Counted from the first letter of the stretch, positions 8,222-17,611 are shown. The stretch: DNA of 64,000 nt from Halobacillus litoralis (GCF_009856355.1 NZ_WMEW01000001.1:767138-831137), one strand, 5' to 3'. Notes: generated from the sequence alone by a model not told the origin. Program-made: numbers and translations.

Positions 8222-9721
8222 TCAATTCATTACGAGCTTTTTTTCCGTCAGTCCGAGCGCTTCGCCTGTCTCGGCATGGATTTTCTCAACGAGAGCCGGG
8301 TCGTTCTGAAGAGATGTGCCGTAGCTCGGAATCATTTCCTTCAGCTTCGGCTCCCACTGGGCGAACTGATCCGGGAAGCAGCGCTGCAGCACGTCGATCA
8401 TGACATGGACGGCCGTGGAAGCCCCCGGGGATGCCCCAAGCAGGCAGGCGACCGTTCCATCAGCAGAACTGACCACTTCCGTACCGAACTGCAGCGTTCC
8501 TCTGCCGCCTTTTTCGGTATCCTTGATCACCTGCACACGCTGGCCGGCGACGACAAGCTCCCAGTCTTCACTTTTCGCGTCAGGAACAAACTCTCTCAGC
8601 GCTTCCATCCGCTGCTCCTTGGACTGGAGCACCTGTTGGATCAAATACTTCGTCAAGGCCATTTCCTTCATACCGGCCGCCAGCATCGTCATGACGTTGT
8701 TGGCATTGACTGATGTCAGCAGGTCCATGTTGGAGCCGGTCTTCAGGAATTTCGGTGAAAATCCGGCGAACGGTCCGAACAGGAGTGTCTTTTTATCACC
8801 GATATAACGGGTATCAAGGTGCGGCACACTCATCGGCGGTGCGCCGACGGGTGCTTTGCCGTACACTTTAGCGTGGTGCTTTTCTGCGACCTCCGGTTTA
8901 TTGCAGACGAGGAACTGTCCGCTTACCGGGAAGCCTCCGATGCCCCGGCCCTCAGGGATACCGGATTTCTGAAGCAAGTGAAGACTGCCTCCGCCTCCTC
9001 CGATGAAGACGAATTTCGTTAAGTAACGGGTTGTCTCCCCGTTGGCATTTTTCACCTTAACACTCCACGTGCCGCCGCTCGTCTGTTCGAGGTTTTCGAC
9101 GCTGTGGTTGTAGTTCATCGTTACGTTCTGATGCTCCAGGTGGTCGAACATTTTACGTGTGAGGGCACCGAAGTTCACATCCGTTCCTGCATCGACTTTC
9201 GTTGCGGCTGCAGGCTCCTCCGACGTACGCTCCTGCATAATCAACGGCATCCATTTTTTCAGGATTTCCGGATCATCAGAAAACTTCATATCTTTGAAAA
9301 GTGGATTCTGCGTCATCGTTTTATGGCGTTTTTTCAAAAACTTGATGTTCTCGATTCCGTGTACGAGACTCATGTGTGGAAGCGGCCGGATGAATTCCTC
9401 CGGCTTTTCTATACGGCGGTTGTTCACGAGATAGGACCAGAACTGCTTGGAAACTTGAAACTGTTCATTGATTTTCACGGCTTTCGTCATATCGATCGAG
9501 CCGTCCGGCTTTTCGCTTGTGTAATTCAATTCACAAAGGGCGGCGTGTCCAGTGCCTGCGTTATTCCATTCGTTTGAGCTTTCCTCACCTGTGCGGCCGA
9601 GCTTTTCAAACACGGTCACTTTCCAGTCTGGGGCAAGCTCGTGGAGCAGCGACCCAAGTGTCGCGCTCATGATTCCAGCGCCAATCAAGATCACGTCTGT
9701 TTCGATTGCTCTGTTGCTCAT
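8222..9721 (-). CDS. mqo: Malate:quinone oxidoreductase
   Basis: A 499-residue FAD-dependent, membrane-associated enzyme that oxidises malate to oxaloacetate and passes electrons to menaquinone. The FAD-binding [10 protein letters not shown] motif is at the N-terminus, followed by [23 protein letters not shown], a hallmark of Mqo. Length and the block [17 protein letters not shown] also fit. The ATG at 9721 is preferred (AAGG 9 nt upstream) over one at 9730, which would abut the RBS. It replaces or supplements NAD-dependent malate dehydrogenase in the TCA cycle. Confidence 0.96.
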   Translation of the reverse strand: MSNRAIETDVILIGAGIMSATLGSLLHELAPDWKVTVFEKLGRTGEESSNEWNNAGTGHAALCELNYTSEKPDGSIDMTKAVKINEQFQVSKQFWSYLVNNRRIEKPEEFIRPLPHMSLVHGIENIKFLKKRHKTMTQNPLFKDMKFSDDPEILKKWMPLIMQERTSEEPAAATKVDAGTDVNFGALTRKMFDHLEHQNVTMNYNHSVENLEQTSGGTWSVKVKNANGETTRYLTKFVFIGGGGGSLHLLQKSGIPEGRGIGGFPVSGQFLVCNKPEVAEKHHAKVYGKAPVGAPPMSVPHLDTRYIGDKKTLLFGPFAGFSPKFLKTGSNMDLLTSVNANNVMTMLAAGMKEMALTKYLIQQVLQSKEQRMEALREFVPDAKSEDWELVVAGQRVQVIKDTEKGGRGTLQFGTEVVSSADGTVACLLGASPGASTAVHVMIDVLQRCFPDQFAQWEPKLKEMIPSYGTSLQNDPALVEKIHAETGEALGLTEKKLVMN

Positions 9722-10080
9722 GTTTACCATCCTTATAACTATGATTTTGCAGAAAAACCACCGCCGGATGCAGCCGCTTTTCTGTTAAGATATACTCGTT
9801 ATCTCTATGATAACGCTTTATAGATGGAAAAGTCACGATAATCTAAAAATTCCCCACACGAATAATGTAAGAAAATCACCCTCGATCCGTGACGATTCGG
9901 ACGAGCATACCCGGAAAATTTTTCATCCTTTTCTTATTCTTCTTATAACCCTTCCCGTTTATTCTAAAACGAAGGGATGGCTTTTCCATTGATGACATCC
10001 CAGTGAAACGATACCTTAATTGATTCGTATAGAAACAAGAGCGACTTCCTGCAAAATATAAAGATTAGAAAGGGTTGGAG
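9722..10080. other. Gene-free stretch upstream of mqo
   Basis: No supported gene. It should hold the mqo promoter (minus strand) and, near its right end, the promoter of the 10081 gene pair. A weak cre-like string (ATGATAACGCTTTAT near 9808) misses the consensus at two positions and is not called. A short GGGATG/CATCCC hairpin lies near 9974-10002. Confidence 0.5.
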
Positions 10081-10212
10081 ATGTTAACGACTTATAATTA
10101 CCCACTGATCATCATGATGTTGATCATACCGGCCGCCCTTATATACCCCATCAGAAATACTTCAAGAAAGTATGACAAAAACTACTGCACAGGTACGGGT
10201 GAAATGAAATGA
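10081..10212 (+). CDS. Small membrane peptide (43 aa), translationally coupled to the next gene
   Basis: ATG preceded by AAAGGG at 6 nt. The peptide has one hydrophobic helix (residues 8-24, LIIMMLIIPAALIYP) and a short charged tail with one Cys. Its stop codon overlaps the start of the following gene (ATGA at 10209-10212), which supports real translation. Function unknown. Confidence 0.55.
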   Translation: MLTTYNYPLIIMMLIIPAALIYPIRNTSRKYDKNYCTGTGEMK

Positions 10213-10751
10213 AGAAAGTGATCTATGCGATGGTTCTCCTTGCAATAAGTTTTATCAGTTATATAGGGTATATCCATACCGCATATACCATCGAGGCTGG
10301 TGAAAAAGATGTACAGCAGAATATAAAGGAATGGCTGAATAGAAAATCTGGGGATGTGGATCCGGAGATGATCACGATTGTTCAATTGGACGATACAACA
10401 TCCTACGCAGCTTTATTTGAAACACAGCAGCATGATCTTGGACATGTCCATTTGATTAAGGGGTGGAATGGAAAATATAAAATTGACCATTCCGGATATG
10501 GTTCCAACACCGTTTCCTACGAAGAAGTAAAAACGAATCAAGGGACTTACGCTATCCTGACAGGAAAGAACTCCGACTTAAAAATAGAATATGTAAAAGC
10601 TGAATCCATGAATAAGGACTACATATTCTCAGCAGATGTCTCCAGTGATGAAAGATTTGTGAGATATGAGAAGCTCCCTGCTGATGTGGACCACACTTTT
10701 CCTGCAGAAGTAACGCTTTACGATAAAAACGATGAGGTCATTAGAGAATGA
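10209..10751 (+). CDS. Membrane-anchored or secreted protein of unknown function
   Basis: A 180-residue protein with an N-terminal hydrophobic segment (residues 3-22) followed by an extracytoplasmic domain of alternating beta strands and acidic residues. The start overlaps the stop of the 43-aa gene by 4 nt, so the two form a coupled unit. A terminator at 10823 follows. I do not recognise a family. The overall type (anchor plus small beta domain) recalls the protein at 4927 but I see no clear sequence relation. Confidence 0.7.
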   Translation: MKKVIYAMVLLAISFISYIGYIHTAYTIEAGEKDVQQNIKEWLNRKSGDVDPEMITIVQLDDTTSYAALFETQQHDLGHVHLIKGWNGKYKIDHSGYGSNTVSYEEVKTNQGTYAILTGKNSDLKIEYVKAESMNKDYIFSADVSSDERFVRYEKLPADVDHTFPAEVTLYDKNDEVIRE

Positions 10752-10822
10752 ACCCTGGTTATTAAGCTTTTTTCAGTTAAGCTATGAAAAGTTCAGGCAT
10801 CAAATACGCCTTGACTATGCAC

Positions 10823-10857
10823 AAGAGGCGCTCTAATCAAACTTGGAGTGCCTCTTT
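10823..10857 (+). terminator. Terminator
   Basis: AAGAGGCGCTC ... GGAGTGCCTCTT stem followed by TT, after the coupled gene pair. Confidence 0.75.
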
Positions 10858-11119
10858 TCATGAGTCTCCACACTGGATAAGTGAAGATACTCATGAAACG
10901 GACAGTCCCGCCATGGCCGGTGCTGATGACAAACAGACACAGCTTCTTTTAAAGAAAGGAGGAAGCTGATCCATTGACTCCATGATTATGTAAGAGCTAC
11001 TATTACAGATATACATTGTCTATAATTAAATGAACTATAAAACAGACGCTTATGTTGAATAAAGAATTACCAAACCAGCGTGCTGTGGGAGGGTACCTTT
11101 AAATTTTTTTATTTTAATT

Positions 11120-11147
11120 ATAGATATAATGTATCCTTAATATCTAT
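11120..11147. promoter_or_regulatory. Inverted repeat upstream of the TrxR-like gene, candidate Rrf2 operator
   Basis: ATAGATAT and ATATCTAT form a perfect 8-bp inverted repeat separated by 12 bp, 21 bp upstream of the flavoprotein start. A shorter ATAGAT/ATCTAT repeat occurs before the adjacent Rrf2 gene. The sharing of half-site sequence suggests a common regulator. Inference from sequence only. Confidence 0.45.
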
Positions 11148-11168
11148 TTATATAACGAGGTGACTAAA

Positions 11169-12071
11169 ATGATATTGGATTGTGCCATTATCGGTGGAGG
11201 GCCGGCGGGTTTAAATGCTGCCCTTGTATTAGGAAGAGCAAGGAGAAAAGTAGTTTTAATAGACAGCAGCTCCCCGAGGAATGCTGTGACCCACGAATCC
11301 CATGGATTCATCACAAGAGATGGAGTGAAGCCCGGTGATTTTAGAGACTCAGCCCATGAGGACATAAGAAAATATCCCTCTGTATTATTCAATAACACAA
11401 AAGTGTCTCATGTAGAACAAGATCATAACCATCACTTTCGATTAACAACAGAGGATGGGAATTGTTACTACAGTCGTAAGATCATTCTTGCTACCGGATT
11501 AAAAGAAGAGCTTCCAGCTGTAAATCGAATCTCCGAGTTTTATGGGAAGAGTCTATTCAGCTGCCCCTATTGCGACGGATGGGAATTAAGGGACCTGCCA
11601 CTGGTGTTGATTGCGGAAAGTAAAGCAGCCTACGATAAGGCGAAAATTGTCTCCAATTGGAGCGGTCAGCTGACGGTCTGCACAAACGGCCGGGACGTAT
11701 TATCCGAAGAAGAGAAAAACACATTAAACAGGAAAGGAATACAAGTGAAGGAATCCCCCCTTACAGCTCTGGAGGGAGAAGCGGGACAATTACAGAAGGT
11801 GACATTCGAAGATGGTACGGAAGCCGCTTGTAAAGGAGGCTTCGTTATTCCAAAAGTAGAACAAGCTTCGAATTTCGGGGAGAAACTCGGATTGGAACGG
11901 ACGGAAAATGGAGGAATAAAGACAGACCATATGGGGAGGACCAGTGTTAAGCATGTGTATGCGGCTGGGGATACCTCTCAGGCCATAGCCCAGCTCATTG
12001 TAGCTGCTGCAGAAGGCAGTAAAGCAGCCATCGGTGTGAATCATGATCTAACCTTAGAAGATTTTGATTAA
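11169..12071 (+). CDS. Thioredoxin-reductase-like FAD/NAD(P)-dependent disulfide oxidoreductase
   Basis: A 300-residue flavoprotein. The FAD motif IIGGGPAGLNAALVLGRARRKVVLID is at the N-terminus, a redox-active pair CPYCDGWE lies near residue 134, and the second FAD motif AAGDTSQAIAQL is near the C-terminus. True thioredoxin reductases usually have CATC; the CxxC-[DH]G-x-E form is typical of TrxR-like enzymes such as GliT/HlmI relatives, which act on small-molecule dithiols. The ATG at 11169 is chosen for GAGGTGA 5-7 nt upstream. The partner is unknown. The neighbouring Rrf2 gene probably regulates it. Confidence 0.85.
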   Translation: MILDCAIIGGGPAGLNAALVLGRARRKVVLIDSSSPRNAVTHESHGFITRDGVKPGDFRDSAHEDIRKYPSVLFNNTKVSHVEQDHNHHFRLTTEDGNCYYSRKIILATGLKEELPAVNRISEFYGKSLFSCPYCDGWELRDLPLVLIAESKAAYDKAKIVSNWSGQLTVCTNGRDVLSEEEKNTLNRKGIQVKESPLTALEGEAGQLQKVTFEDGTEAACKGGFVIPKVEQASNFGEKLGLERTENGGIKTDHMGRTSVKHVYAAGDTSQAIAQLIVAAAEGSKAAIGVNHDLTLEDFD

Positions 12072-12100
12072 AGCTTCAAAGGTGAAAATCTTCTCTGACA

Positions 12101-12137
12101 AAAGTTCCGGTCCCCTTCGTGTGGGGCTGGAACTTTT
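12101..12137 (+). terminator. Terminator of the TrxR-like gene
   Basis: AAAGTTCC..TCCCC/GGGG..GGAACTTTTT hairpin directly after the gene. Confidence 0.88.
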
Positions 12138-12201
12138 TCGGTTTACTACTCATAGCTGCCTTTCCGTTTGACCGCCTGATAGAGAAAACTTATTCTATAT
12201 G

Positions 12202-12220
12202 ATAGATGACGAATATCTAT
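12202..12220. promoter_or_regulatory. Short inverted repeat upstream of the Rrf2 gene, candidate autoregulatory site
   Basis: ATAGAT-N7-ATCTAT 18 bp before the TTG start. The half sites match the inner part of those at 11120-11147, but the spacing is shorter by about one helical turn. Weak evidence on its own. Confidence 0.35.
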
Positions 12221-12238
12221 AAATAAGGATGATCACTT

Positions 12239-12685
12239 TTGAAATATACAAAAGCAACGAACTATGCGCTTCATACCATTTATTTCCTTTCCTTGGTTCC
12301 TAAGGAGAAAGCTGTAAGTGTTAAGCCGTTAGCGGAAATTTTCAATGTCTCCCCAACATACCTTTCAAAAATCATTACGAAGTTAGTGAAAGCGGGGTAT
12401 TTAGATTCAACCCCAGGGGTAAAGGGTGGTTACAAATTAGCTCAACCTGCTTCCGATATTACTTTTTTGGATATTATTCATACCATCGAAGGAAAAGCCG
12501 CTCTCTTCAAGTGTAATATTGATGGGGATTATCACGCCCCTGGCGAAGACCACTGTCTTATTCAAGAAGTGATGGATGAGGCAGAATCGAAGATGGAAGA
12601 ATTACTGAACAATCGAACCATCGCTGATCTACCACCTCTGACGAATCAAAAGATTTTAAGTTATATGGAGTCTCAGACGACTTAG
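12239..12685 (+). CDS. Rrf2-family transcriptional regulator
   Basis: A 148-residue winged-helix regulator starting with the family-typical MKYTKATNYALHT at a TTG codon, with AAGGATG upstream. The DNA-binding part covers residues 1-80 (NVSPTYLSKIITKLVKAGYL, GVKGGYKLAQP). Two cysteines in the effector region (FKCNI, DHCLI) could sense redox state or carry a ligand. The canonical three-Cys Fe-S set of NsrR/IscR is incomplete. Placement after the TrxR-like gene suggests control of thiol or electrophile stress. Target not proven. Confidence 0.88.
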   Translation: MKYTKATNYALHTIYFLSLVPKEKAVSVKPLAEIFNVSPTYLSKIITKLVKAGYLDSTPGVKGGYKLAQPASDITFLDIIHTIEGKAALFKCNIDGDYHAPGEDHCLIQEVMDEAESKMEELLNNRTIADLPPLTNQKILSYMESQTT

Positions 12686-12795
12686 ACTTCTCATCGTAAA
12701 ACGAATGAGCTGAAGACCGCTCGAAAGAACCCTTACCACTTTCAAGCGGTGAATCATTCTAAACGCCCCGGTTAATTGTTTGAAAACCGCCAATA

Positions 12796-12833
12796 AGAAG
12801 AGGCACTTCCATTCCATGTGAAGTGCCTCTTCT
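12796..12833. terminator. Bidirectional terminator
   Basis: Perfect 14-bp arms AGAAGAGGCACTTC/GAAGTGCCTCTTCT with T-rich flanks, between the convergent Rrf2 and LrgB genes. Confidence 0.92.
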
Positions 12834-12870
12834 TTCTTATTCCATGCCCTCTTCATAAGGGAGGCCTTTT

Positions 12871-13551
12871 TCACATAAACAACAGGGTCAGGCCGGGAGC
12901 GATGATCGACACAATCACCGCACTCAGCACCATCGCCACCGTGCTGATCGATCCCTCCATCGTATCGCGCTCCATCGAAGCGGATGTTCCGATGGCGTGG
13001 GAGGCGCTGCCCATGCCGACACCACGGCCGATCCGGTGGGTCAGCCCGCTCACTTTCAACACGAACGGGTGGATCAAAAGGCCGCCTATGCCGGCAATCA
13101 TGACGAATACAGCTGTGAGCGGCATGACCCCTCCCGTCGATTCTGAAATCGACATCGCGACAGGCGTTGTCACTGATTTTGGAACGATCGAGTGGATGAT
13201 CAGGTCACTGAACCCGGCCCATTTGCTGAGCAGCAGTCCGGAAACGATTCCAACCACCGCACCTATCACCGTTCCTGTCATAATCGGAACAAACATCTTT
13301 TTCAGGATATCCCGGAATTGATAGAGCGGGTACGCAAGCGCAACGACTGCGGGTCCGAGCAGACGATCAATCCATTTTCCACCGGTCATATACGTTTCAT
13401 ACGGCAGATGAAAGACAAGTAGAATGATGACAATCAATGCAGTGGAAACGATGACGGGTGTGGTGTACAGCCGCCTGTGCCTGCGGTAGACGAACAGGGT
13501 CGCCAGGTAAATGGCAACCGTCATCACCATCATCAAAAGAGCGGTACTCAT
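12871..13551 (-). CDS. lrgB: LrgB/CidB-family membrane protein
   Basis: A 226-residue polytopic membrane protein with the family blocks TTPVIVSTALIVIILL, PKSVTTPVAMSISESTGG and GMGSASHAIGTS. LrgB works with LrgA in holin/antiholin-like systems that affect autolysis and, in some Firmicutes, pyruvate or glycolate movement. The start overlaps the stop of the lrgA-like gene by 4 nt, so the two are coupled. No LytTR-type (LytSR) regulator genes lie nearby, unlike in staphylococci. Whether it is the lrgAB or cidAB type cannot be decided from sequence alone. Confidence 0.9.
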   Translation of the reverse strand: MSTALLMMVMTVAIYLATLFVYRRHRRLYTTPVIVSTALIVIILLVFHLPYETYMTGGKWIDRLLGPAVVALAYPLYQFRDILKKMFVPIMTGTVIGAVVGIVSGLLLSKWAGFSDLIIHSIVPKSVTTPVAMSISESTGGVMPLTAVFVMIAGIGGLLIHPFVLKVSGLTHRIGRGVGMGSASHAIGTSASMERDTMEGSISTVAMVLSAVIVSIIAPGLTLLFM

Positions 13552-13913
13552 GCCTCCTCCCTCCTTTTGACGAGCGTCTGTGTGACGCGTCCGGAGACGG
13601 CCATAACCATTGCTGTGCTGAAGAGCCCAATGGCTATGAGCAGCAGGCCCTTCCCTTTAAACACGTGGGCATAGCTGATAATACCGACGGTCGCCGGTAT
13701 GAAAAAGAACGGCAGGTGGCGGATCATAAAGGCCACCCCCTGCTGAAGCAGTCGTTCCGGAACAATTTTTAAAGATAAAAGTACAAACAACAGCAGCATG
13801 CCGATCACACTGCCCGGAATGAACAATCCAAGCACCTGCTGAATCCAGGATCCGGTAAGATACAGCCCGTAAAGACCGGCGATCTGCAAGACGACAATGA
13901 CAAATCTATTCAA
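13548..13913 (-). CDS. lrgA: LrgA/CidA-family holin-like protein
   Basis: A 121-residue protein with four predicted helices and the family motif GSVIGMLLLFVLL. The start is a TTG at 13913 with AAGGA 6 nt upstream; the ATG at 13949 adds a charged stretch not seen in the family. It is the first gene of a two-gene operon with lrgB. LrgA-like proteins are thought to oligomerise in the membrane and modulate murein hydrolase export. Confidence 0.88.
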   Translation of the reverse strand: MNRFVIVVLQIAGLYGLYLTGSWIQQVLGLFIPGSVIGMLLLFVLLSLKIVPERLLQQGVAFMIRHLPFFFIPATVGIISYAHVFKGKGLLLIAIGLFSTAMVMAVSGRVTQTLVKRREEA

Positions 13914-14002
13914 CGTACATCCTTCTTTCCCATGGTTAGAATCTTTCATTATGATAACACTATTTCAGGAAATACAGGTTACAAACCAGAGAAGGAAGCA
14001 CT

Positions 14003-14188
14003 TCAGGATTGATTTTTATTCATCTCCGCAAATGCACGCTGGACAACGAACCGTACGATAAAACCAGCGGCCAGCCCCGTACCCATTACGACAAAAATAT
14101 TTTCCGAGAAAGACATCCCGGCGATCACCCCGATACACAGCGCTGCTCCTACCGCCAGTCCGAAAATGATCTGCTGTGCTTTATTCAT
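14003..14188 (-). CDS. Small two-helix membrane protein
   Basis: A 61-residue protein with two hydrophobic segments (IIFGLAVGAALCIGVIAG and IFVVMGTGLAAGFIVRFVV). The ATG at 14188 is preceded by GAGGGAGGGGTGGAG, a strong RBS; the longer reading from 14245 is less likely. Unknown function. Confidence 0.6.
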   Translation of the reverse strand: MNKAQQIIFGLAVGAALCIGVIAGMSFSENIFVVMGTGLAAGFIVRFVVQRAFAEMNKNQS

Positions 14189-14297
14189 CTCCACCCCTCC
14201 CTCATACGTTCTACTAACGGTTTCCCTTATTTGGAAAACATACACACATATGCTCTAATGAAAAAAAGATAGATGAGTGAGGGAGGTTGAAAATGGA

Positions 14298-14498
14298 ATG
14301 AGAAAAATCGTTTCTATCATTGTTTTTCTTTTTTATCTTTCGGTTACTTGGAAAATCACCGGTGAGATTTGGGACAGATTCGTGCCTTTAAGCTGGAAAA
14401 CGAACCTGATGGCTCTTCTGCTTGTGCCTTTCCTGATTGGTCTATCAATGGTATTGTCTTCGCTCACTTTGAAATGGAGCAGAACAAGCCGTAGTTGA
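14298..14498 (+). CDS. Small two-helix membrane protein
   Basis: A 66-residue protein (MRKIVSIIVFLFYLS...) with two transmembrane segments and basic ends. GGAGG lies 11 nt before this ATG, rather far; a GTG at 14277 is the alternative start. Divergent from the 61-aa membrane protein. Unknown function. Confidence 0.5.
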   Translation: MRKIVSIIVFLFYLSVTWKITGEIWDRFVPLSWKTNLMALLLVPFLIGLSMVLSSLTLKWSRTSRS

Positions 14499-14531
14499 TG
14501 ACATCCTATCAAGCATAAAACATAAATGGCA

Positions 14532-14561
14532 AAAGGCCGCTCCTTCTCAGGAACGGCCTTT
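14532..14561. terminator. Bidirectional terminator
   Basis: AAAGGCCG..TCCT/AGGA..CGGCCTTT hairpin between two convergent genes. Confidence 0.9.
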
Positions 14562-14564
14562 CAA

Positions 14565-15440
14565 TTATTTCTCCGCTAAAAATTCACGCATCAACCGGTT
14601 CACTTCCTCCGGTTTTTCAAGGTGCGGCGCATGTCCGACACCTGGGAAGCGGTGGATGGTCAGATCAGACAGGTAGTCTTCCATCCCGTCGAGGTTGCTG
14701 TTTTCAAAGGCGGCGTCCGCATCGCCCCAGAACTGCAGCACCGGTTGATCAAACTGCTCATAAGGCAGCTGGACCGGCTGCTTCACATGCTCTTCAAACG
14801 GATAGAACGAAATCGCACGGTAATAGTTCAGCATCGCTTTCATAGCACCGGGCTGTTTCCACGCCTCTATGTACTTCTCGACCTCGGCTTCCGTCATCGC
14901 TCCTTTTTCCACAACCGGATCAAACAGCATCTGACGCAGCTTCTCTCCATCGTTGGCTAAAAGGCGCTCGTGGGAATCCGGGCGCTGAAAATACCCCATA
15001 TAGCTCGACGCCTCCCGCTGTGCCGGGTTTTCAGCAAGCTCACGGCGGAACGTGTAAGGGTGCGGCGCGTCAAACATGATCAGTCTGCTGATGTATTCCG
15101 GACTGGAGTAGGCAAGCGTCCATGCGACCGCTCCGCCCCAGTCATGTCCGACGAGGATGCATTCCTTTTCCCCGAAGGCTTCAATCAGCTTTTTCACATC
15201 ATCCACGAGGATCGACATGTCATAGGAGGAAACGCCCTCCGGTTTGTCCGACAGGTTGTATCCTCTCATATCGACAGCCACCACTTGATAATCCTTGGAA
15301 AACTCTTCGATCTGATGGTGCCAGTTATACCAGAAGTAAGGAAAGCCGTGCAGGAACAGCATGAGCTCCCCTTCCCCGGCTGTAACATAGTGCAGGTCAA
15401 CGTCATTAATGGTTACGTAATCTTCTTTCCACATCGTCAT
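14565..15440 (-). CDS. Alpha/beta-hydrolase, epoxide hydrolase / haloalkane dehalogenase-like
   Basis: A 291-residue alpha/beta-hydrolase. Visible features are the oxyanion segment LHGFPYFWYNW, the RGYNLSDKP block, a nucleophile Asp100 in GHDWGG and a catalytic His in GVGHAPHLEKPEEV. An aspartate nucleophile with HGFP is characteristic of epoxide hydrolases and fluoroacetate/haloalkane dehalogenases. Discriminating cap-domain residues cannot be judged by eye. Single-gene unit. Confidence 0.88.
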   Translation of the reverse strand: MTMWKEDYVTINDVDLHYVTAGEGELMLFLHGFPYFWYNWHHQIEEFSKDYQVVAVDMRGYNLSDKPEGVSSYDMSILVDDVKKLIEAFGEKECILVGHDWGGAVAWTLAYSSPEYISRLIMFDAPHPYTFRRELAENPAQREASSYMGYFQRPDSHERLLANDGEKLRQMLFDPVVEKGAMTEAEVEKYIEAWKQPGAMKAMLNYYRAISFYPFEEHVKQPVQLPYEQFDQPVLQFWGDADAAFENSNLDGMEDYLSDLTIHRFPGVGHAPHLEKPEEVNRLMREFLAEK

Positions 15441-15545
15441 CCATCCTTTCTGAACCTTCCATCATCGAGACACATTACGCCTCTTGGATGAATTTCACAA
15501 ACGAGAAGGCAGCAGATTTGGAAAATTAGGAATTAAAACCCAAGT

Positions 15546-15572
15546 AAAAAGGACTGTGTAGCAACAGTCCTT
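15546..15572 (-). terminator. Terminator of the siderophore transporter operon
   Basis: AAGGACTGT/ACAGTCCTT stem with T-run on the minus strand, directly after the last permease gene. Confidence 0.88.
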
Positions 15573-16573
15573 CAGGCTTCTCTTTTTCCTTGTTTGGATT
15601 CCTGATAAAGCAGAAACAAAAAGTACGGGGCTCCGATCAATGATATGACGATGCCGGCCGGAATCTCCAGCGGCTGCAGCACACTGCGCCCGATCGTATC
15701 CGCCAACAGGAGAAGAAAGCTTCCGACAAGAGCAGCTCCGGGCAGAACATAGCGGTGCTGGAGACCGACAAGCTGCCTCGTAATGTGCGGACTGATGACA
15801 CCGACGAAGCCGATCATCCCGACAGCCGACACACTCACGCCTGTCAGCAGGGTGCTCAATCCGAGCAGAAGCATTTTCATTTTTTCAACGGACACGCCGA
15901 GCCCCATGGCAATCTGCCCTCCCAGCTTCAAGGAGTCCAGGGTTTTCGTAAACAACAAGAGGACAATGAGGATTCCGATGGTTATTGGGGCAAGTGTCAG
16001 CACCTGCTCCCATGTGCGGCCGAATAAACTTCCGTTCAGCCAGAGCAGGGACGTCTGGGCATTGGCATCGAGTTTCAAAAGACTGAGCTCGACACCGGAG
16101 CCGCAGAGGGCACTGACCGACACCCCGACAAGAGCGAGCCGAACCGGGTTGGCTCCATCTTTATAAGCGAGGGCATAAACGATAAACGCTGCGGCCGCTC
16201 CTCCGATAAAGGCGGCCAGACTTACAGATGTCATCGACGTAGAGGGCAGAACACTCGCCGTAACAAGCGCTGTGACTGCCGCTCCTCCGGAAACCCCGAG
16301 CGTATCGGGAGCAGCCAGCGAGTTGTTCAAAATCGTCTGCATGATCACACCAGCCACAGCCAGCGCCCCTCCCACCAGAATAGCCAGGACAATCCGCGGT
16401 GCCCGGTAGTTGAACACAATATATCTAAGGTCCGCATCCCCCTGACCGATCAGCATCTGCATGATTTCCAGAGGAGGGATGAAAAAATCACCAATGCCGA
16501 CGTTGACGATGGCGAGGATGAATACAGCCGCAGCCGTAAAGGTAAGGATGAATGTTGGATGACGTCTCAGCAT
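15572..16573 (-). CDS. FecCD-family iron-siderophore ABC permease, YfhA-like
   Basis: A 333-residue permease of the BtuC/FecCD family with about ten helices. Conserved blocks are RAPRIVLAILVGGALAVAG, LAAPDTLGVSGGAA and MIGFVGVISPHITRQLVG. It pairs with the permease just upstream (15-nt gap) to form the channel of a ferric-siderophore importer. Gene order (binding protein, permease, permease, no ATPase) matches the B. subtilis yfiY-yfiZ-yfhA operon, which uses the distant ATPase YusV and takes up hydroxamate/citrate siderophores of the schizokinen type. The substrate here is inferred only from that resemblance. Confidence 0.9.
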   Translation of the reverse strand: MLRRHPTFILTFTAAAVFILAIVNVGIGDFFIPPLEIMQMLIGQGDADLRYIVFNYRAPRIVLAILVGGALAVAGVIMQTILNNSLAAPDTLGVSGGAAVTALVTASVLPSTSMTSVSLAAFIGGAAAAFIVYALAYKDGANPVRLALVGVSVSALCGSGVELSLLKLDANAQTSLLWLNGSLFGRTWEQVLTLAPITIGILIVLLLFTKTLDSLKLGGQIAMGLGVSVEKMKMLLLGLSTLLTGVSVSAVGMIGFVGVISPHITRQLVGLQHRYVLPGAALVGSFLLLLADTIGRSVLQPLEIPAGIVISLIGAPYFLFLLYQESKQGKREA

Positions 16574-16588
16574 AAAAGGGCTTCCTTT

Positions 16589-17578
16589 CTAACGTTGAGT
16601 CTTTCGGGCGAGATAAATGAAGTAAGGGGCACCAATCAAGGCTGTGACGATTCCGACAGGGGTTTCAGACGGGAAAGAAATGAACCGTGAGCCCACATCT
16701 GCCAGGACAAGAAGGGCCGCTCCGAACAAAGCACCTGCCGGAAGGACGAGCGCGTGGCTGGGTCCGACAAGGTAACGGACGATATGCGGAACAATGAGTC
16801 CGACAAATCCGATCGGTCCGGTGAAAGCCACCGACGCTCCTGCCAGAACGACGACGAGGAGAATGACAGCGAATTTCTGAAGGCGCACCCGCTGCCCAAG
16901 ACCACGGGCGACGTCCTCTCCAAGGGACATCACAGACAAGGCTTTTGACATGATGACAGCCGCAATGAGGCCGAGCGCCGTCAAAGGAAGAAGAATCTCC
17001 ACATCCTCCCATGTAGAACCAGCCACAGTTCCTGTGAGCCAGACGAGAATCTGGTGAATCGATTCCTCATTAAAAAGCAGGAGCGACTGCGTCCCGGAGG
17101 CAAACAACGACTGTATGACGACACCGACGAGGGCGATTTTCACAAGCATCCGTCCGCCCTGGAGAACGGCACTCATCAGGAAGATGACTCCGGCAGCAAG
17201 GGCTCCACCTAAAAAGCCGGCACCGACAAGGGAAAGCCCTGTCAGCGACGGCACGAAAAGAATACCGGCAACAACGAAAAACGAAGCACCAGCATTAATC
17301 CCAAGGACACTCGGAGAGGCCAGCGGGTTCTGAGTGAGACTCTGGACAAGCGCCCCGGCTACTGCCATGTTAGCTCCTACGAGAACCGTGATGATCAGAC
17401 GAGGCAGACGCACATCGTATAAGACGAGCGCTTCATTCGTTGAACCACCTTCCCGCAGGAAGTGGACAAGTTCTTCGGTTGTAAAGGAGAAGGCGCCGAC
17501 TTTCAAAGAAAACCAGGCCCCCACCAGCAATAATAAAAACGATGTTCCATATACAAGCAGCATTTTCCTGACATGCAT
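16589..17578 (-). CDS. FecCD-family iron-siderophore ABC permease, YfiZ-like
   Basis: A 329-residue paralogue of the following permease, with the blocks RLPRLIITVLVGANMAVAG, LASPSVLGINAGASFF and GPIGFVGLIVPHIVRYLVG. It is the second gene of the Fur-controlled operon, 33 nt after the binding-protein gene. It should form a heterodimer with the 15572 product. Confidence 0.9.
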   Translation of the reverse strand: MHVRKMLLVYGTSFLLLLVGAWFSLKVGAFSFTTEELVHFLREGGSTNEALVLYDVRLPRLIITVLVGANMAVAGALVQSLTQNPLASPSVLGINAGASFFVVAGILFVPSLTGLSLVGAGFLGGALAAGVIFLMSAVLQGGRMLVKIALVGVVIQSLFASGTQSLLLFNEESIHQILVWLTGTVAGSTWEDVEILLPLTALGLIAAVIMSKALSVMSLGEDVARGLGQRVRLQKFAVILLVVVLAGASVAFTGPIGFVGLIVPHIVRYLVGPSHALVLPAGALFGAALLVLADVGSRFISFPSETPVGIVTALIGAPYFIYLARKTQR

Positions 17579-17611
17579 GTACTCACCTACGATATCAAAG
17601 TTTAAATAGGA

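Noticed and set aside
9806..9820. cre-like string before mqo
   Set aside because: Two mismatches at conserved positions.
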